Part shown: one piece after another, positions 25,903 through 35,739 of the stretch
How the letters are laid out: every line of letters starts with the position of its first letter
Position numbering within the stretch: position 1 is the stretch's first letter
Assembly (NCBI RefSeq): GCF_009696175.1
Contig: NZ_VUMM01000010.1
Location: forward strand, 1-57,303
Reading direction: 5' to 3'
Length of the DNA stretch: 57,303 nt
Source of the DNA: Floccifex porci
GTDB lineage: Bacteria > Bacillota_I > Bacilli_A > Erysipelotrichales > Erysipelotrichaceae
Translations under genes and position numbers: made by a program
The notes under the pieces: model-generated
What the model saw: only the letters and a program-made list of their open reading frames with translations
Databases searched by the model: none
What the model was told of the DNA's origin: nothing

Positions 25903-26631
25903 TTATTCACAAATTTTAAGAATTCTATGTTCATTGTGATCACGAAACAATTCCAGCCTGCCATCCTGGATCTTATAAGATAAGCCATATACAGTTTCTA
26001 TTCCATCATGAATATATACATATGATCCATCCACTAAACATAGAAAGCTATGATTATAGCTATCAGGATACACAATATCTTCAAATAATCGTTTTCCATC
26101 CAGTACGGATTCTTTTAACATCTGATAATGTGGAAGGATTTGTGTATCTGTATATCCCAATCCTGTAAGAAATCGCTGATATCCTGGATTTATAGATTCA
26201 CCAGCTTCTTCAGGCATTGCATATACAATATTTGCACAATTCATAGACCCCGCACTGATACCTATTAATATTCCATCAAACTCTTTTAATTTTTCTTTAA
26301 TTTTATAGTCTTTAAAATACTGATTCTGACTGGGAACATGTCCTCCACCTAAAAGAATCACATCATAATCTAATTTTTCATGATTTCGATTATCTATACA
26401 GTCAAAACAGGAAAAGAAAAGATTTGAATCTTGAAATGCTTTTTTAAAAAACTGTACCGCTTCATCATTGGAATCATAAGATTTAAATTCAGCACAGATA
26501 TATGCACATCGATAAGAATGTTTCCAGAGTTTTTTTAAATTGTATAAAAATTGATTGAATGAATCGATACCTTTTACGGGTCTGGATCCATCTAAATCTC
26601 CTGTAGGAGAACTTGTTAAAAAAATATGCAT
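25903..26631 (-). CDS. Peptidase S51 / dipeptidase E-like protein
   Basis: A 242-residue class I glutamine-amidotransferase-like hydrolase. VILLGGGHVPSQNQYF near residue 92 and GILIGISAGSMNCA near 122 are the S51 signatures, the latter with the nucleophile Ser. LPHYQ near 165 and the tail are also typical. Dipeptidase E cleaves Asp-X dipeptides; whether this one does is inferred. A weak GGAGG site lies before the ATG. It is divergent from the broken LTA-synthase-like gene. Confidence 0.85.
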   Translation of the reverse strand: MHIFLTSSPTGDLDGSRPVKGIDSFNQFLYNLKKLWKHSYRCAYICAEFKSYDSNDEAVQFFKKAFQDSNLFFSCFDCIDNRNHEKLDYDVILLGGGHVPSQNQYFKDYKIKEKLKEFDGILIGISAGSMNCANIVYAMPEEAGESINPGYQRFLTGLGYTDTQILPHYQMLKESVLDGKRLFEDIVYPDSYNHSFLCLVDGSYVYIHDGIETVYGLSYKIQDGRLELFRDHNEHRILKICE

Positions 26632-26701
26632 AAATTACCTCCATTTAAAAAAAATGTATATTAAAATAATCCAAAAAAGAATTAAGAAAGAGAATTATAT
26701 A

Positions 26702-28753
26702 ATGAATACTTTTAAAATTATCTATCAATATCTAAATAAAATTTTTCATTTTCTAATTGTATATTCCAAACATTTTTTTAAATACCTGCACAGATTTTTC
26801 TCTTCAATGAGAGTATCAGAAAATCATTTCTTATTAAGCTGGAAACAATTATCTCATTTAGGCTTATTCAGTTTTGTATTTGTATATTACGAACTGTTAT
26901 TAAGAATTTTTACTCATACTGGACTTTTTTTTCCAATCTATTATATCCTATTTTATTTGGAATTTCTTTTGGTTTATTGTGCAACTGCTTTATATATTAT
27001 TTATTAAAAAAATCAATCGGGGAATCACTTTATTTATTTTATGCAGTTCCAGTTTAATTTTTATTATTGAATGCATTGTAAAAAATACATTTCAGGTTTA
27101 TATGCCTTTTTCTTCGATTTTAAAAGGAGCTGATGGAGTCACAACCGGTTTTACATCCGATATGCTTAAACAGATTTTTCTGGTTTATTTGTGATTGTAT
27201 TATATTTATTTCCTTCTATTTTATATTGCTTTTTAAGCAAAAAAATATTCGACTTATCAATATAAATGGCCTGCCATTGTAATGAATTTTATTTTGAGTT
27301 TGTGTTTATTTATGGTTACCATTCTATTTGCATCCATTGGTTCCAATTCCGGTCGCTATAAATTCCAATTTGAATTTAATACAGCAACTGAAACTTTTGG
27401 TTTGTTGACCAGTATGCATCTAAATGGGCATAGAGATGTTTCTTTAGTGGTTGATAGTCAACAGATTGAAGAAATAAAAGAAGAAAAAGAATACGATAAA
27501 AATATTTGTGATATAGATTTTAATGAACTGGCTCAAAACGAGACAAATGATCCCTATAAACAAATGAATGAATATATTGCCAGTCTTGCTCCTTCTTCAC
27601 AAAATGATTATACCGGAATCTTTAAAGGAAAAAACCTGATTATGATTTGTGCAGAAGCTTTTTCAGATGCTGTTATTTCTAAAGAATTAACAGCATCTTT
27701 ATATCGTTTATCCCGAAAAGGATTTTATTTTTCAGATTATTATCAGTTAACCTGGGGCGGAAGTACTTCTACTGGTGAATTTTCTTTCTTATTTGGACTG
27801 GTTCCAACCAATGGAATTCAAACAATTCTGGATACTGCTGCCAATAATAATTATTTTACAGTTGGAAACCAGATGCAGCGTCTGGGATATTATACAAAGG
27901 CCTATCATAATAGAAATTATGATTTCTATGATCGAAATCTGACTCATGAAAATTTAGGTTATAACAAATATTGGGTACAGGAAATGGATTAGAAACTATA
28001 TGTGGAATTGAATATCCAAATGATGAAACTATGATTTCTACGACTTTAGATACTTATATCGATTCACAGCCATTCAGTATCTATTACATGACAGTGAGTG
28101 GACATTCTGGATATTATCCAAACACTGCTTTTGTTTCTGAGCATTTGGATAAGGTTTTGGAAGTAACCAGAAATAAATATCAGGGTGTCACAAACTATTA
28201 TTTATGTTATCAGATGGAACTGGAAGAAGGAGTCTATGGTAATACTGTGAATTATGTTGAGGATTTATATGGACATACCATTATGACACAACCTGACCAG
28301 GATCATAATTCTTTAATTATATGGTCTGGCTGTTTAGAAAAAGGAAAACAATATGAAGATTTACAATGTGAAATAGATACTCCTGTATATTCTTTGGATG
28401 ATCTTCCTACACTATCCAATTTATTTGGCTTTAAATACGATTCAAGATTATTAGTAGGAAGAGATGTTTTTTCAAATCAGACTCCTTTTGTGGTATGGAA
28501 CAATTACAGCTGGTTAAGTGAAAAAGGATATTACAGCAACTCTACAGGAGAATTCTTTGCCAATGAAGGAATCGAAGTGGATGATGAATATATTTCAAAA
28601 ATGTGTCAGCTGGCTCAAAACAAAGTAAATTTTTCAAAACAGATTGTAGAAACCAATTATTATGGGTATTTATTTGGAGAAGACGATGTAATTGATTCTA
28701 CCTCATTATGGGAAGAAAAATACAATTCAGCAAAAAAAAAGAAAGCGAAGTAA
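26702..28753 (+). pseudogene. LTA-synthase-like sulfatase-fold protein, broken by four indels
   Basis: Joined across frames this is a protein of about 680 residues with N-terminal membrane helices and an extracellular sulfatase/phosphoglycerol-transferase domain. NLIMICAEAFSDAV is the first metal-site strand, GGSTSTGEFSFLFG holds the candidate catalytic Thr, and IYYMTVSGHSGYY is the later metal-site motif. Four single-base changes break it: near 26985-27004 (an extra base), in the T-run at 27175-27179 (one T short), in the A-run at 27239-27245 (one A too many) and at 27980-27981 (one G short of GGG). Correcting them restores one reading frame. Four hits in one gene suggest real decay rather than chance sequencing error. 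Confidence 0.8.
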
Positions 28754-28775
28754 AATAAACTATTTCGCTTTTCAT
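28742..28775. terminator. Bidirectional terminator between the LTA-synthase-like gene and the ABC ATPase gene
   Basis: AAAGCGAA (28742-28749) pairs with TTCGCTTT (28764-28771). T follows on the plus strand, and a long A-run to the left serves the minus strand. Confidence 0.7.
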
Positions 28776-28789
28776 TTTATAAAATTAAT

Positions 28790-29902
28790 TTAATTTGTGA
28801 TAGTGATTTCTGTATCCTTATCAAAGATATGAATCTTTTCTGGATCCAGTGCAAATGTAACTGTATCTCCATTGCGATATGGAGTATCTGCTTCAACACG
28901 AGCCGTCATTGTTACACCCATAAAATCAAAATGCAGACAAACTTCAGCTCCTAATAATTCATATACACGAATTTGAGATTGAATCATTGAATTTTTAAAT
29001 TTTTCAACAGACGAATTGTCTACATATAAATCTTCAGGACGAATTCCTAAAACAACTGTTTTTCCAACGTATCCCTTTTCTTTCAAGATTTTTTGTTTTC
29101 TTTCTGGAATTGAAATTGGATAGTCTCCTAATTGAAGAATGATATGTCCATTCTTTTCAATGCATTTAGCATCTAAGAAATTCATTTGAGGAGATCCAAT
29201 AAATCCAGCCACAAACATATTTTTTGGATAGTTATATAAATTCTGTGGTGTATCAATCTGTTCTACTTTTCCCTTGCTCATAACGACAATACGTGTACCT
29301 AAAGTCATGGCTTCCGTCTGATCATGGGTAACATAGATAATTGTGGCTCCCAGTCTTTGATGAAGTCTTGAAATTTCAACACGCATCTGTCCACGTAATT
29401 TCGCATCCAGGTTTGATAAAGGTTCATCCATCAAGAATACTTTTGGATGACGAACAATGGCACGTCCCATTGCCACACGCTGTCTTTGTCCACCAGATAA
29501 GGCTTTTGGTTTACGATCCATTAATTCTTCCAGATCCAGAATTTTGGCTGCTTCATTTACGGCTTTATCAATTTCATCTTTTGGTGTCTTTTTGATTTTT
29601 AAACTGAATGCCATATTTTCTCGAACTGTCATATGTGGATATAAAGCATAGCTCTGGAAAACCATGGCAATGTCACGATCTTTTGGTTCTATATCGTTGA
29701 CACGTTTTCCATCAATATATAAATCTCCACTGCTTATTTCCTCAAGACCAGCAATCATTCTTAATGTTGTGGATTTACCACAACCTGATGGTCCTACGAA
29801 AATAATAAATTCTTTATCTTCAATTTCCAGATTAAAATCCTGAACGGCTTCATAACCATTTGGATACACTTTTTTAATGTGCTGTAATGATAATCCAGAC
29901 AT
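28790..29902 (-). CDS. Sugar ABC transporter ATPase (MsmX/UgpC type)
   Basis: A 370-residue ATPase. Walker A GPSGCGKST is at residues 37-45. The signature LSGGQRQRVAMGRA is near 135, followed by Walker B VFLMDEP, and TLGTRIVVM near 210 lies after the switch His (VTHDQTEA). The C-terminal third is a TOBE domain (IRPEDLYV). MsmX-type ATPases energise several carbohydrate importers; here it is the last gene of a maltodextrin operon that supplies two permeases and a binding protein, so it probably serves that importer first. GGAGGA precedes the ATG. Confidence 0.93.
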   Translation of the reverse strand: MSGLSLQHIKKVYPNGYEAVQDFNLEIEDKEFIIFVGPSGCGKSTTLRMIAGLEEISSGDLYIDGKRVNDIEPKDRDIAMVFQSYALYPHMTVRENMAFSLKIKKTPKDEIDKAVNEAAKILDLEELMDRKPKALSGGQRQRVAMGRAIVRHPKVFLMDEPLSNLDAKLRGQMRVEISRLHQRLGATIIYVTHDQTEAMTLGTRIVVMSKGKVEQIDTPQNLYNYPKNMFVAGFIGSPQMNFLDAKCIEKNGHIILQLGDYPISIPERKQKILKEKGYVGKTVVLGIRPEDLYVDNSSVEKFKNSMIQSQIRVYELLGAEVCLHFDFMGVTMTARVEADTPYRNGDTVTFALDPEKIHIFDKDTEITITN

Positions 29903-29920
29903 TTATTATTCCTCCATTCT

Positions 29921-31411
29921 CTAATCTTTATGGCAGCTTCTGCCATAACGTTTTGTATACTCAGCAATTTTCTTTGCCAATTGTGTTGTATTCTGACCTT
30001 TTTTCATTCGCCATTCCCAGTTGTCACTGGCTGTTCCTGGTAAATTGATACGTGCTTCCTGTCCCAATTCCAGATAGTCCTGCATCTGGCAGATAAACAG
30101 ATCTGCGACACATCCCATACCAGCTCGAATCATACCCCATACATAACCTTCTTCTTCATTCAATCCTAAATATTGTTTTGCGAATAATACGTCCTCTTCT
30201 GGCGATTGATCAAAGAATTGTTTACATGTCATATTATCATGTGTTCCAATGTAGCAGACACAGTTTCGATCATATGTATATGGTAAATAATTAACCGATT
30301 CTCTAGAATCAAAAGCAAACTGTAAGACTTTCATTCCTGGCAGATGTGAATCTTTAACCAGCTGAATTACCTCTTCCGTCAGGGCTCCTAAATCTTCGGC
30401 AATATATTGTTTATTGTAGAACCAGGAAGTTAATACACCAATCAATGACATTCCAGGTCCTTTCTTCCATTGTCCATCTTTAGCGCTTTTCGCTCCATAT
30501 GGTATTGCCCAATACGATTCAAAACCTCTAAAATGATCGATTCGAACAACATCATACAATTGGAAAGCTCCATCAACTCTGCGAATCCACCATCCATATC
30601 CGTCCTGTTTCATCGCATCGTAACGATATAGTGGATTTCCCCAGTATTGTCCATCTGCACTAAAAGAATCCGGTGGACACCCTGCCACTTCAATTGGCAC
30701 ATTGTTTTCATCCAGATAGAACCATTGTGGTTCGCTCCAGACATCACAAGAATCCATAGCTACATAAACAGGTATATCTCCAATAATTTCAATTCCTTTA
30801 GAATGAGCATAATTTCTTAATTGATTCCATTGTTTAAAGAATAGATATTGGATGTATTGATAAAATTCTACATCTTCTTTTAATAATTCTCTATATCTTA
30901 AACAAGCTTCTTTTTTATGAAGACGAATATCTTCTGGCCAGTTTGACCAGGCTACCATATCAAAATGTTTTTTACATGCCATAAATAAAGCATATTCATG
31001 TATCCATTTTGATTTTTCATTCACAAACGATTTAAATTCATCATAATCTTTTTGAATTCCTCGTTTATAAGCTTCAAATAATATATCAAATCGATGTTGA
31101 TAAATTTTGCCATAATCCACTTTATCCAAAGTTTTCATCCATTTTTTTGATTGTACTTCTTCTTTTTCTAATAGACCATCTTCAATCAATAAATCTAAAT
31201 CAATAAAATATGGATTACCCGCAAAAGAAGAAAAACTCTGATAAGGTGAATTTCCATAGCTGATAGATCCAGCAGGTAAAATCTGCCAGTATTTCTGATC
31301 GGCCTGTTCTAAAAAATCAACAAATTCATATGCCTCTTTTCCTAGTGTACCAATTCCATAATTGGAAGGAAGTGAAAAGATAGGCATTAGTATTCCACTG
31401 CTTCGTTCCAT
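29921..31411 (-). CDS. malQ: 4-alpha-glucanotransferase (amylomaltase)
   Basis: A 496-residue GH77 enzyme that transfers glucan segments between maltodextrins and releases glucose in the cytoplasm. RSSGILMPIFSLPSNYGIG at the start, DIPVYVAMDSCDVW, VRIDHFRGFESYW near 302 (catalytic Asp) and EDLGALTEEV near 337 (acid/base Glu) are diagnostic. GTHDNMT near 390 is the third conserved region. It is 1 base from the permease stop, so it is in the same operon and handles the imported maltodextrins. Confidence 0.95.
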   Translation of the reverse strand: MERSSGILMPIFSLPSNYGIGTLGKEAYEFVDFLEQADQKYWQILPAGSISYGNSPYQSFSSFAGNPYFIDLDLLIEDGLLEKEEVQSKKWMKTLDKVDYGKIYQHRFDILFEAYKRGIQKDYDEFKSFVNEKSKWIHEYALFMACKKHFDMVAWSNWPEDIRLHKKEACLRYRELLKEDVEFYQYIQYLFFKQWNQLRNYAHSKGIEIIGDIPVYVAMDSCDVWSEPQWFYLDENNVPIEVAGCPPDSFSADGQYWGNPLYRYDAMKQDGYGWWIRRVDGAFQLYDVVRIDHFRGFESYWAIPYGAKSAKDGQWKKGPGMSLIGVLTSWFYNKQYIAEDLGALTEEVIQLVKDSHLPGMKVLQFAFDSRESVNYLPYTYDRNCVCYIGTHDNMTCKQFFDQSPEEDVLFAKQYLGLNEEEGYVWGMIRAGMGCVADLFICQMQDYLELGQEARINLPGTASDNWEWRMKKGQNTTQLAKKIAEYTKRYGRSCHKD

Positions 31412-31412
31412 A

Positions 31413-32294
31413 TTAACCTTTAACAGCCCCAGCCGCTACACCGGCAATGATATATTTCTGACAAGTTAAATAGAAAATGATAATTGGAATAATACTTAAA
31501 GTGATTAAAGCCATAATGGCTCCTAAATCAACAGAACCATAACTTCCCTGCAAATATTGAATATGGATTGGAATGGTCATGTATTTTGTACGGTCCAATA
31601 CCAGATAAGGCAGTAAATAGTCATTCCAGATCCACATAATTTCAAGAATACCTGTTGAAATCATAGTTGGTTTTAACATTGGAAGCACAACATTAAAAAA
31701 TGTACGAACCGGTCCACAACCATCAATTGCTGCCGCTTCTTCTATTTCCAGAGGAATGCTCTTAATGAATCCTGAAAACATGAAGACCGCCAGTCCAGCT
31801 CCAAATCCCAGATAAATAATTGGTATTGTATATGGTGTATTTAAATGTAAAGTATCAGCTGTCTTTGATAAAGTGAACATCAGCATCTGGAATGGTACAA
31901 CCATTGAGAATACAAACAAGTAATAACAGATTTTACATAACAGATTATTGACACGAGCAATAAACCAGGCTGCCATAGATGTACACAATAAAATCAGGAT
32001 CGTAGATACAATTGTGATAATAAATGAATACCAGACAGATTTCATAAATGGAAAGTTACCAAACGTAAATCCTTTGATATAGTTTGACCATCCTACAAAT
32101 GTTTCTGAATCTGGCCATGCGAAAGTTCTTGTTTTAACAAATGTATTTGCTTTGAAAGAGTTCAGCAATACAAAGAATACTGGTAATACATAAACAATAG
32201 AAATAATAGAAAAAGTGATCGTTAAAGTCGTTTTTAACTTTTTATCGTTTCCAACTGATCTTCCATCACCTTTTATTTTTGCCTGTTTTGCCAT
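31413..32294 (-). CDS. Carbohydrate ABC transporter permease (MalG-like)
   Basis: A 293-residue inner-membrane permease with six predicted helices. The EAA loop is readable as EIEEAAAIDGCGPVRTFFNVV near residue 185, which contacts the ATPase. VLPMLKPTMISTGI follows. The gene shares a base with the end of the first permease gene and forms the heterodimeric pore with it. The neighbouring malQ points to maltodextrin as substrate. Confidence 0.92.
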   Translation of the reverse strand: MAKQAKIKGDGRSVGNDKKLKTTLTITFSIISIVYVLPVFFVLLNSFKANTFVKTRTFAWPDSETFVGWSNYIKGFTFGNFPFMKSVWYSFIITIVSTILILLCTSMAAWFIARVNNLLCKICYYLFVFSMVVPFQMLMFTLSKTADTLHLNTPYTIPIIYLGFGAGLAVFMFSGFIKSIPLEIEEAAAIDGCGPVRTFFNVVLPMLKPTMISTGILEIMWIWNDYLLPYLVLDRTKYMTIPIHIQYLQGSYGSVDLGAIMALITLSIIPIIIFYLTCQKYIIAGVAAGAVKG

Positions 32295-33217
32295 TATTGC
32301 TGCACCTCCTTCTTACGGTTTGCACTTAATTGCGCAATTGAAATTGCTGCAACCAGTACAAAGAATATTACTGCTTTAGCCTGTGCTGTTCCACGAGCCG
32401 CCGTATTTTGTCCATAGAATGTATTATAAATATTTAAAGCCAGCATTTCGGTTGTCTTAACAACTGAACCATCCGCTAAGAATTCATACGGTTGACCATT
32501 GGTCAAAGCTAAGTTCTGATCAAACAATTTAAACGCATTTGTCAGTGACAGGAACATACAGATTGTAATAGAAGGCATTACATTTGGAATGGTAATATGG
32601 AATAGTGTCTGCATACGACTGGCACCATCAATTTTTGCTGCTTCCATCATATCCTGTGGAATAGCCTGTAATCCAGCAATATAAATGATCATCATATAAC
32701 CAATCTGCTGCCAGCACATCAGAATGATCAAGCCCCAGAATCCAAATCTCGTTTCCATTAAAATAGATGTTCCATAACGAGATAAGATTCCATTAAAAAT
32801 CATGCTCCAGATATACCCCAGTACGATACCACCAATTAAGTTTGGCATAAAGAATACCGTACGGAAGATATTAGCACCTTTAATTCCCTGAGTTAATACA
32901 TAGGCAATCACAAAAGCAATAATATTGATCAGCAATAAGGATACAATTGCATATAAGGCAGTGTACCAGAATGCATGTGTAAATGAAGGGTCACCCAAAG
33001 CTTTAACATAGTTTCCCAGTCCTATAAAAGTCGCATCGGAAGTTGTTTTAAAACTACAAAAAGATAAATAGAATCCTTTTAGAAATGGATAGACAAATCC
33101 GATGGTAAAAGCAGCTAAAGTAGGAGCCAGGAAGATCAAAAAACAACGTTCAATTGGTTTACGGATCAGCTTGGAATTGACCGCCGCACTGTCATTGTTT
33201 CGTTTCTTTTTTTTCAT
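32294..33217 (-). CDS. Sugar ABC transporter permease (MalF-like)
   Basis: A 307-residue permease with six predicted helices and a basic N-terminus. The EAA loop is near residue 200 (DMMEAAKIDGASRMQTLFHI). The start at 33217 follows AGAGGAG; the longer reading frame upstream has no site. Compared with E. coli MalF it lacks the large periplasmic loop, as is usual in Gram-positive relatives. Cotranscribed with the MalG-like gene and preceded by a hairpin after the binding-protein gene. Confidence 0.92.
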   Translation of the reverse strand: MKKKKRNNDSAAVNSKLIRKPIERCFLIFLAPTLAAFTIGFVYPFLKGFYLSFCSFKTTSDATFIGLGNYVKALGDPSFTHAFWYTALYAIVSLLLINIIAFVIAYVLTQGIKGANIFRTVFFMPNLIGGIVLGYIWSMIFNGILSRYGTSILMETRFGFWGLIILMCWQQIGYMMIIYIAGLQAIPQDMMEAAKIDGASRMQTLFHITIPNVMPSITICMFLSLTNAFKLFDQNLALTNGQPYEFLADGSVVKTTEMLALNIYNTFYGQNTAARGTAQAKAVIFFVLVAAISIAQLSANRKKEVQQ

Positions 33218-33239
33218 AATTTCTCCTCTTATTAAAACA

Positions 33240-33266
33240 GGGATGAACAATAAATGCGTTCATCCC
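33240..33266 (-). repeat. Intercistronic hairpin between the binding-protein and permease genes
   Basis: GGGATGAAC (33240-33248) pairs perfectly with GTTCATCCC (33258-33266), with no T-run after it on the minus strand. Such hairpins commonly protect the upstream mRNA or partly stop transcription, giving more binding protein than permease. Confidence 0.6.
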
Positions 33267-33287
33267 ATAAATTGAACTTTTTAAATC

Positions 33288-34562
33288 TTATTCGTTAGCA
33301 GCTTTATATTGAGTTGCCCATCCATCAACGAATGCAGAAACAACATTATCCCAAGATTCACCATTGTCATATTTATTCATGGCAGCTACCATACCAGAAC
33401 GCCACTGATCAACATTTGGTGTATAGTTAAATGCCCATGCTACAGAGTATTTACCAGCTTCTAATGCTTCATTTGCAGCTTTAAAGAATACGTTATTGTT
33501 TTCAGCTGCATTCTTATAAGGAATTTCACCGAACTGTTCAGACATCATTTTTGTTCCTTCTTCAGAAGTAACTAACCATTTCATGAAATCCAATGTAGCA
33601 TTAATATCTTCTTCAGAAGCATTTTTATTTACTGCCCAGCAGTTTTCAGTACCAGAACATAATCCCTGGTTTTCTTCTCCTTCAACACCTGTATAAATAG
33701 GAATCATAGTCATTTCATCATCCCCATACACTTCAGATAATGCGGAATATTCCCAAGAACCATTCTGATAGAATACAGCTTTTCCATCTTTAAATTCAGC
33801 TTCTGCATCGTAACCACCAGTTGCTAAAGTTGTTTTATCAACAGCTGAATCTGTAATATATAAATCCCAGATGTTCTTGAAGTTATCTAAGTAAGTACCT
33901 TTTACTTCAGCAGGACATTCAGTCCAGTTGTCATCTACAGATTCATAATACAATGGAAGGTTAGCCAAGTGTCCTGTAAAACGCCATGATGAAGAATCAT
34001 CCATACCACTTGATGTAAATGCATCAAATCCTAATTCACCAGCACGAGCATGAATATCATCCGCTACAGATTTCAAAGTATTGAAGTTAGTAATATCTTC
34101 AACAGAATATCCGGCTTTAGCTAATAATGTTTTATTAACGATAATTCCAAATGTTTCATAACAATAACCGATAGAAGCTACTTCTTCTCCATTGTATAAA
34201 GTAAAGTCATCTGTAGTTAATTCTTTATAAACATCTGTATCTTTCAGATCGTAACAATAGTCACCCCAAGTTTTAACCGCAGCCTGGTTACCAACAACAA
34301 ATAATGTAGGAGCTTCTGATTTGTCCATTTCAGCTGTTAAAGTTTCCTGATATTTACCAGATGCAGCTGTAACGACTTTCACTTCAACACCTGTTTCTTC
34401 TTTGTAGTCTTTCGCAATCTGCTGAAGTGCCTCATCTGCTTCTGGTTTAAAGTTTAACCAGTAAACTTTTCCAGCAGAATCCTTAGAACCAGAAGAACAT
34501 CCTGCCAGTACTGTTCCAGCCATTGCAACTGAAACTGTTAACGATAAAAAATTCTTTTTCAT
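33288..34562 (-). CDS. Maltodextrin-type extracellular solute-binding lipoprotein
   Basis: A 424-residue family 1 binding protein. The signal peptide MKKNFLSLTVSVAMAGTVLA ends at the lipobox LAGC with Cys22, so it is lipid-anchored on the outer face of the membrane. The two-lobed MalE-like fold is suggested by VYWLNFKPEADEAL near the start and by the length. Aromatic-rich stretches fit sugar binding. Substrate is inferred from malQ in the same operon. A strong AAGGAGAG site lies before the ATG; it is the first gene of the operon. Confidence 0.93.
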   Translation of the reverse strand: MKKNFLSLTVSVAMAGTVLAGCSSGSKDSAGKVYWLNFKPEADEALQQIAKDYKEETGVEVKVVTAASGKYQETLTAEMDKSEAPTLFVVGNQAAVKTWGDYCYDLKDTDVYKELTTDDFTLYNGEEVASIGYCYETFGIIVNKTLLAKAGYSVEDITNFNTLKSVADDIHARAGELGFDAFTSSGMDDSSSWRFTGHLANLPLYYESVDDNWTECPAEVKGTYLDNFKNIWDLYITDSAVDKTTLATGGYDAEAEFKDGKAVFYQNGSWEYSALSEVYGDDEMTMIPIYTGVEGEENQGLCSGTENCWAVNKNASEEDINATLDFMKWLVTSEEGTKMMSEQFGEIPYKNAAENNNVFFKAANEALEAGKYSVAWAFNYTPNVDQWRSGMVAAMNKYDNGESWDNVVSAFVDGWATQYKAANE

Positions 34563-34618
34563 TATTATTTCTCTCCTTTTCTTTTTTATCTGTACGTCCT
34601 GATCGACGCATTAACCAA

Positions 34619-34632
34619 TGTAAGCGTTTTCT
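34619..34632. promoter_or_regulatory. cre-like site (CcpA or MalR operator) upstream of the maltodextrin operon
   Basis: TGTAAGCGTTTTCT matches the cre consensus TGWAANCGNTNWCA at 13 of 14 positions. It lies 57-70 bases upstream of the binding-protein start, next to a possible -10 (TATAAG on the minus strand at 34637-34632), a place where repressor binding would block transcription. It could be read by CcpA or by a LacI-type maltose regulator. Confidence 0.6.
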
Positions 34633-34724
34633 TATACTTTTAGAATACTCCTTTTACTTTGAAAATCCAACCAAAACATTAAAATTCGTTTCCGAATATT
34701 GTTATAAATAATAAAGATCTTTTT

Positions 34725-34754
34725 ATAAAAAAAAGAAAGAGTTTCTCTCTTTCT
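34725..34754 (-). terminator. Terminator of the rapZ-to-dehydrogenase gene run
   Basis: AGAAAGAG (34734-34741) pairs with CTCTTTCT (34747-34754), with a T-run following on the minus strand. It overlaps the dehydrogenase stop codon. Confidence 0.75.
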
Positions 34755-35739
34755 AAATTTCACAAATTGTCTTTATTTGATGATATCCATCCTGAATGGA
34801 ACGGATTCCACAAACAATCATAGAATCACAGGCTTCCTTTGTATAAAACGCATAATGTTGTGTATATACCACATTTGGAAACTGTTTTAAGTACAATAAA
34901 TCTCGATTGTCAATAATACGCACACCAATATGTTCATGCATAACACCATTTTCTTCTTCTAAAGTATCAATTCCCGCCCCAGCAATTTTTTCCTGTTCTA
35001 GAGCATCTATCAGATCTTTTGTATGAATCAGCTGCCCTCTTGCAGTATTGATCAAAATAACACCTTTTTTCATTTTATCAATGGTTTTTGCCTGAATCAT
35101 ATGGTAATTCTCTTTAGTCAAAGGAATATGAAGAGTAATTATATCTGATTTTTGATACAATTCATCCAGAGGAACATAACTTGCATATTGTTTCACTTCC
35201 TCTTTTTCAAATGGATCATAGGCAATGATCTTACAGCCAAATCCACTTAAATTTTTAATGACTGTAGAACCAATCTTACCTGTACCAATAACCCCTACCG
35301 TTAACGATCTGAGTTCTCTTCCCTGTAAGCCATCCAATGAAAAATCATTGACAAGAGATCGGCAGATAGATACTTTCGCCTTGCGAAGCAATATCAGCAT
35401 CAGCATGATTGTAAAATCCGCAACGTTATTAGGATCATAATAAGCATGGTATACATGAATTCCTTTTGATTTTGCATATGTCACATCAATATGGTCATAT
35501 CCAATGGTCCTTGTCGATAAATATCGAATCTGTTTTTCACTCATTTTATCTAAAATTGATTCATCCACATAAGAATAACCCAATATAGAAATTCCATCTA
35601 TAGAATCTTGCTGATCCAGTAACGATAGCGAAAGAGGCTCATTTGTAAGAATTAATTCATCCTCACAATTCTTTTTTATTTCATTTAATTTTTCCTGTTC
35701 AAAATCACAAACATCACATACCAGTATTTTCATAATCAT
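34753..35739 (-). CDS. D-2-hydroxyacid dehydrogenase (D-lactate dehydrogenase/VanH-like)
   Basis: A 328-residue NAD-dependent enzyme. VGVIGTGKIGSTV near residue 146 is the Rossmann loop. INTARGQLI near 230 (Arg), DTLEEENG near 258 (Glu) and YTQHYAFYTKEA near 295 (His) give the catalytic triad; the family's TPHxAFYT appears as TQHYAFYT. It fits D-lactate dehydrogenases, which reduce pyruvate, but the exact keto acid is not proven. It starts with an ATGA overlap on the upstream gene, behind AAAGGAA; a second ATG 6 bases later is also possible. Confidence 0.85.
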   Translation of the reverse strand: MIMKILVCDVCDFEQEKLNEIKKNCEDELILTNEPLSLSLLDQQDSIDGISILGYSYVDESILDKMSEKQIRYLSTRTIGYDHIDVTYAKSKGIHVYHAYYDPNNVADFTIMLMLILLRKAKVSICRSLVNDFSLDGLQGRELRSLTVGVIGTGKIGSTVIKNLSGFGCKIIAYDPFEKEEVKQYASYVPLDELYQKSDIITLHIPLTKENYHMIQAKTIDKMKKGVILINTARGQLIHTKDLIDALEQEKIAGAGIDTLEEENGVMHEHIGVRIIDNRDLLYLKQFPNVVYTQHYAFYTKEACDSMIVCGIRSIQDGYHQIKTICEI

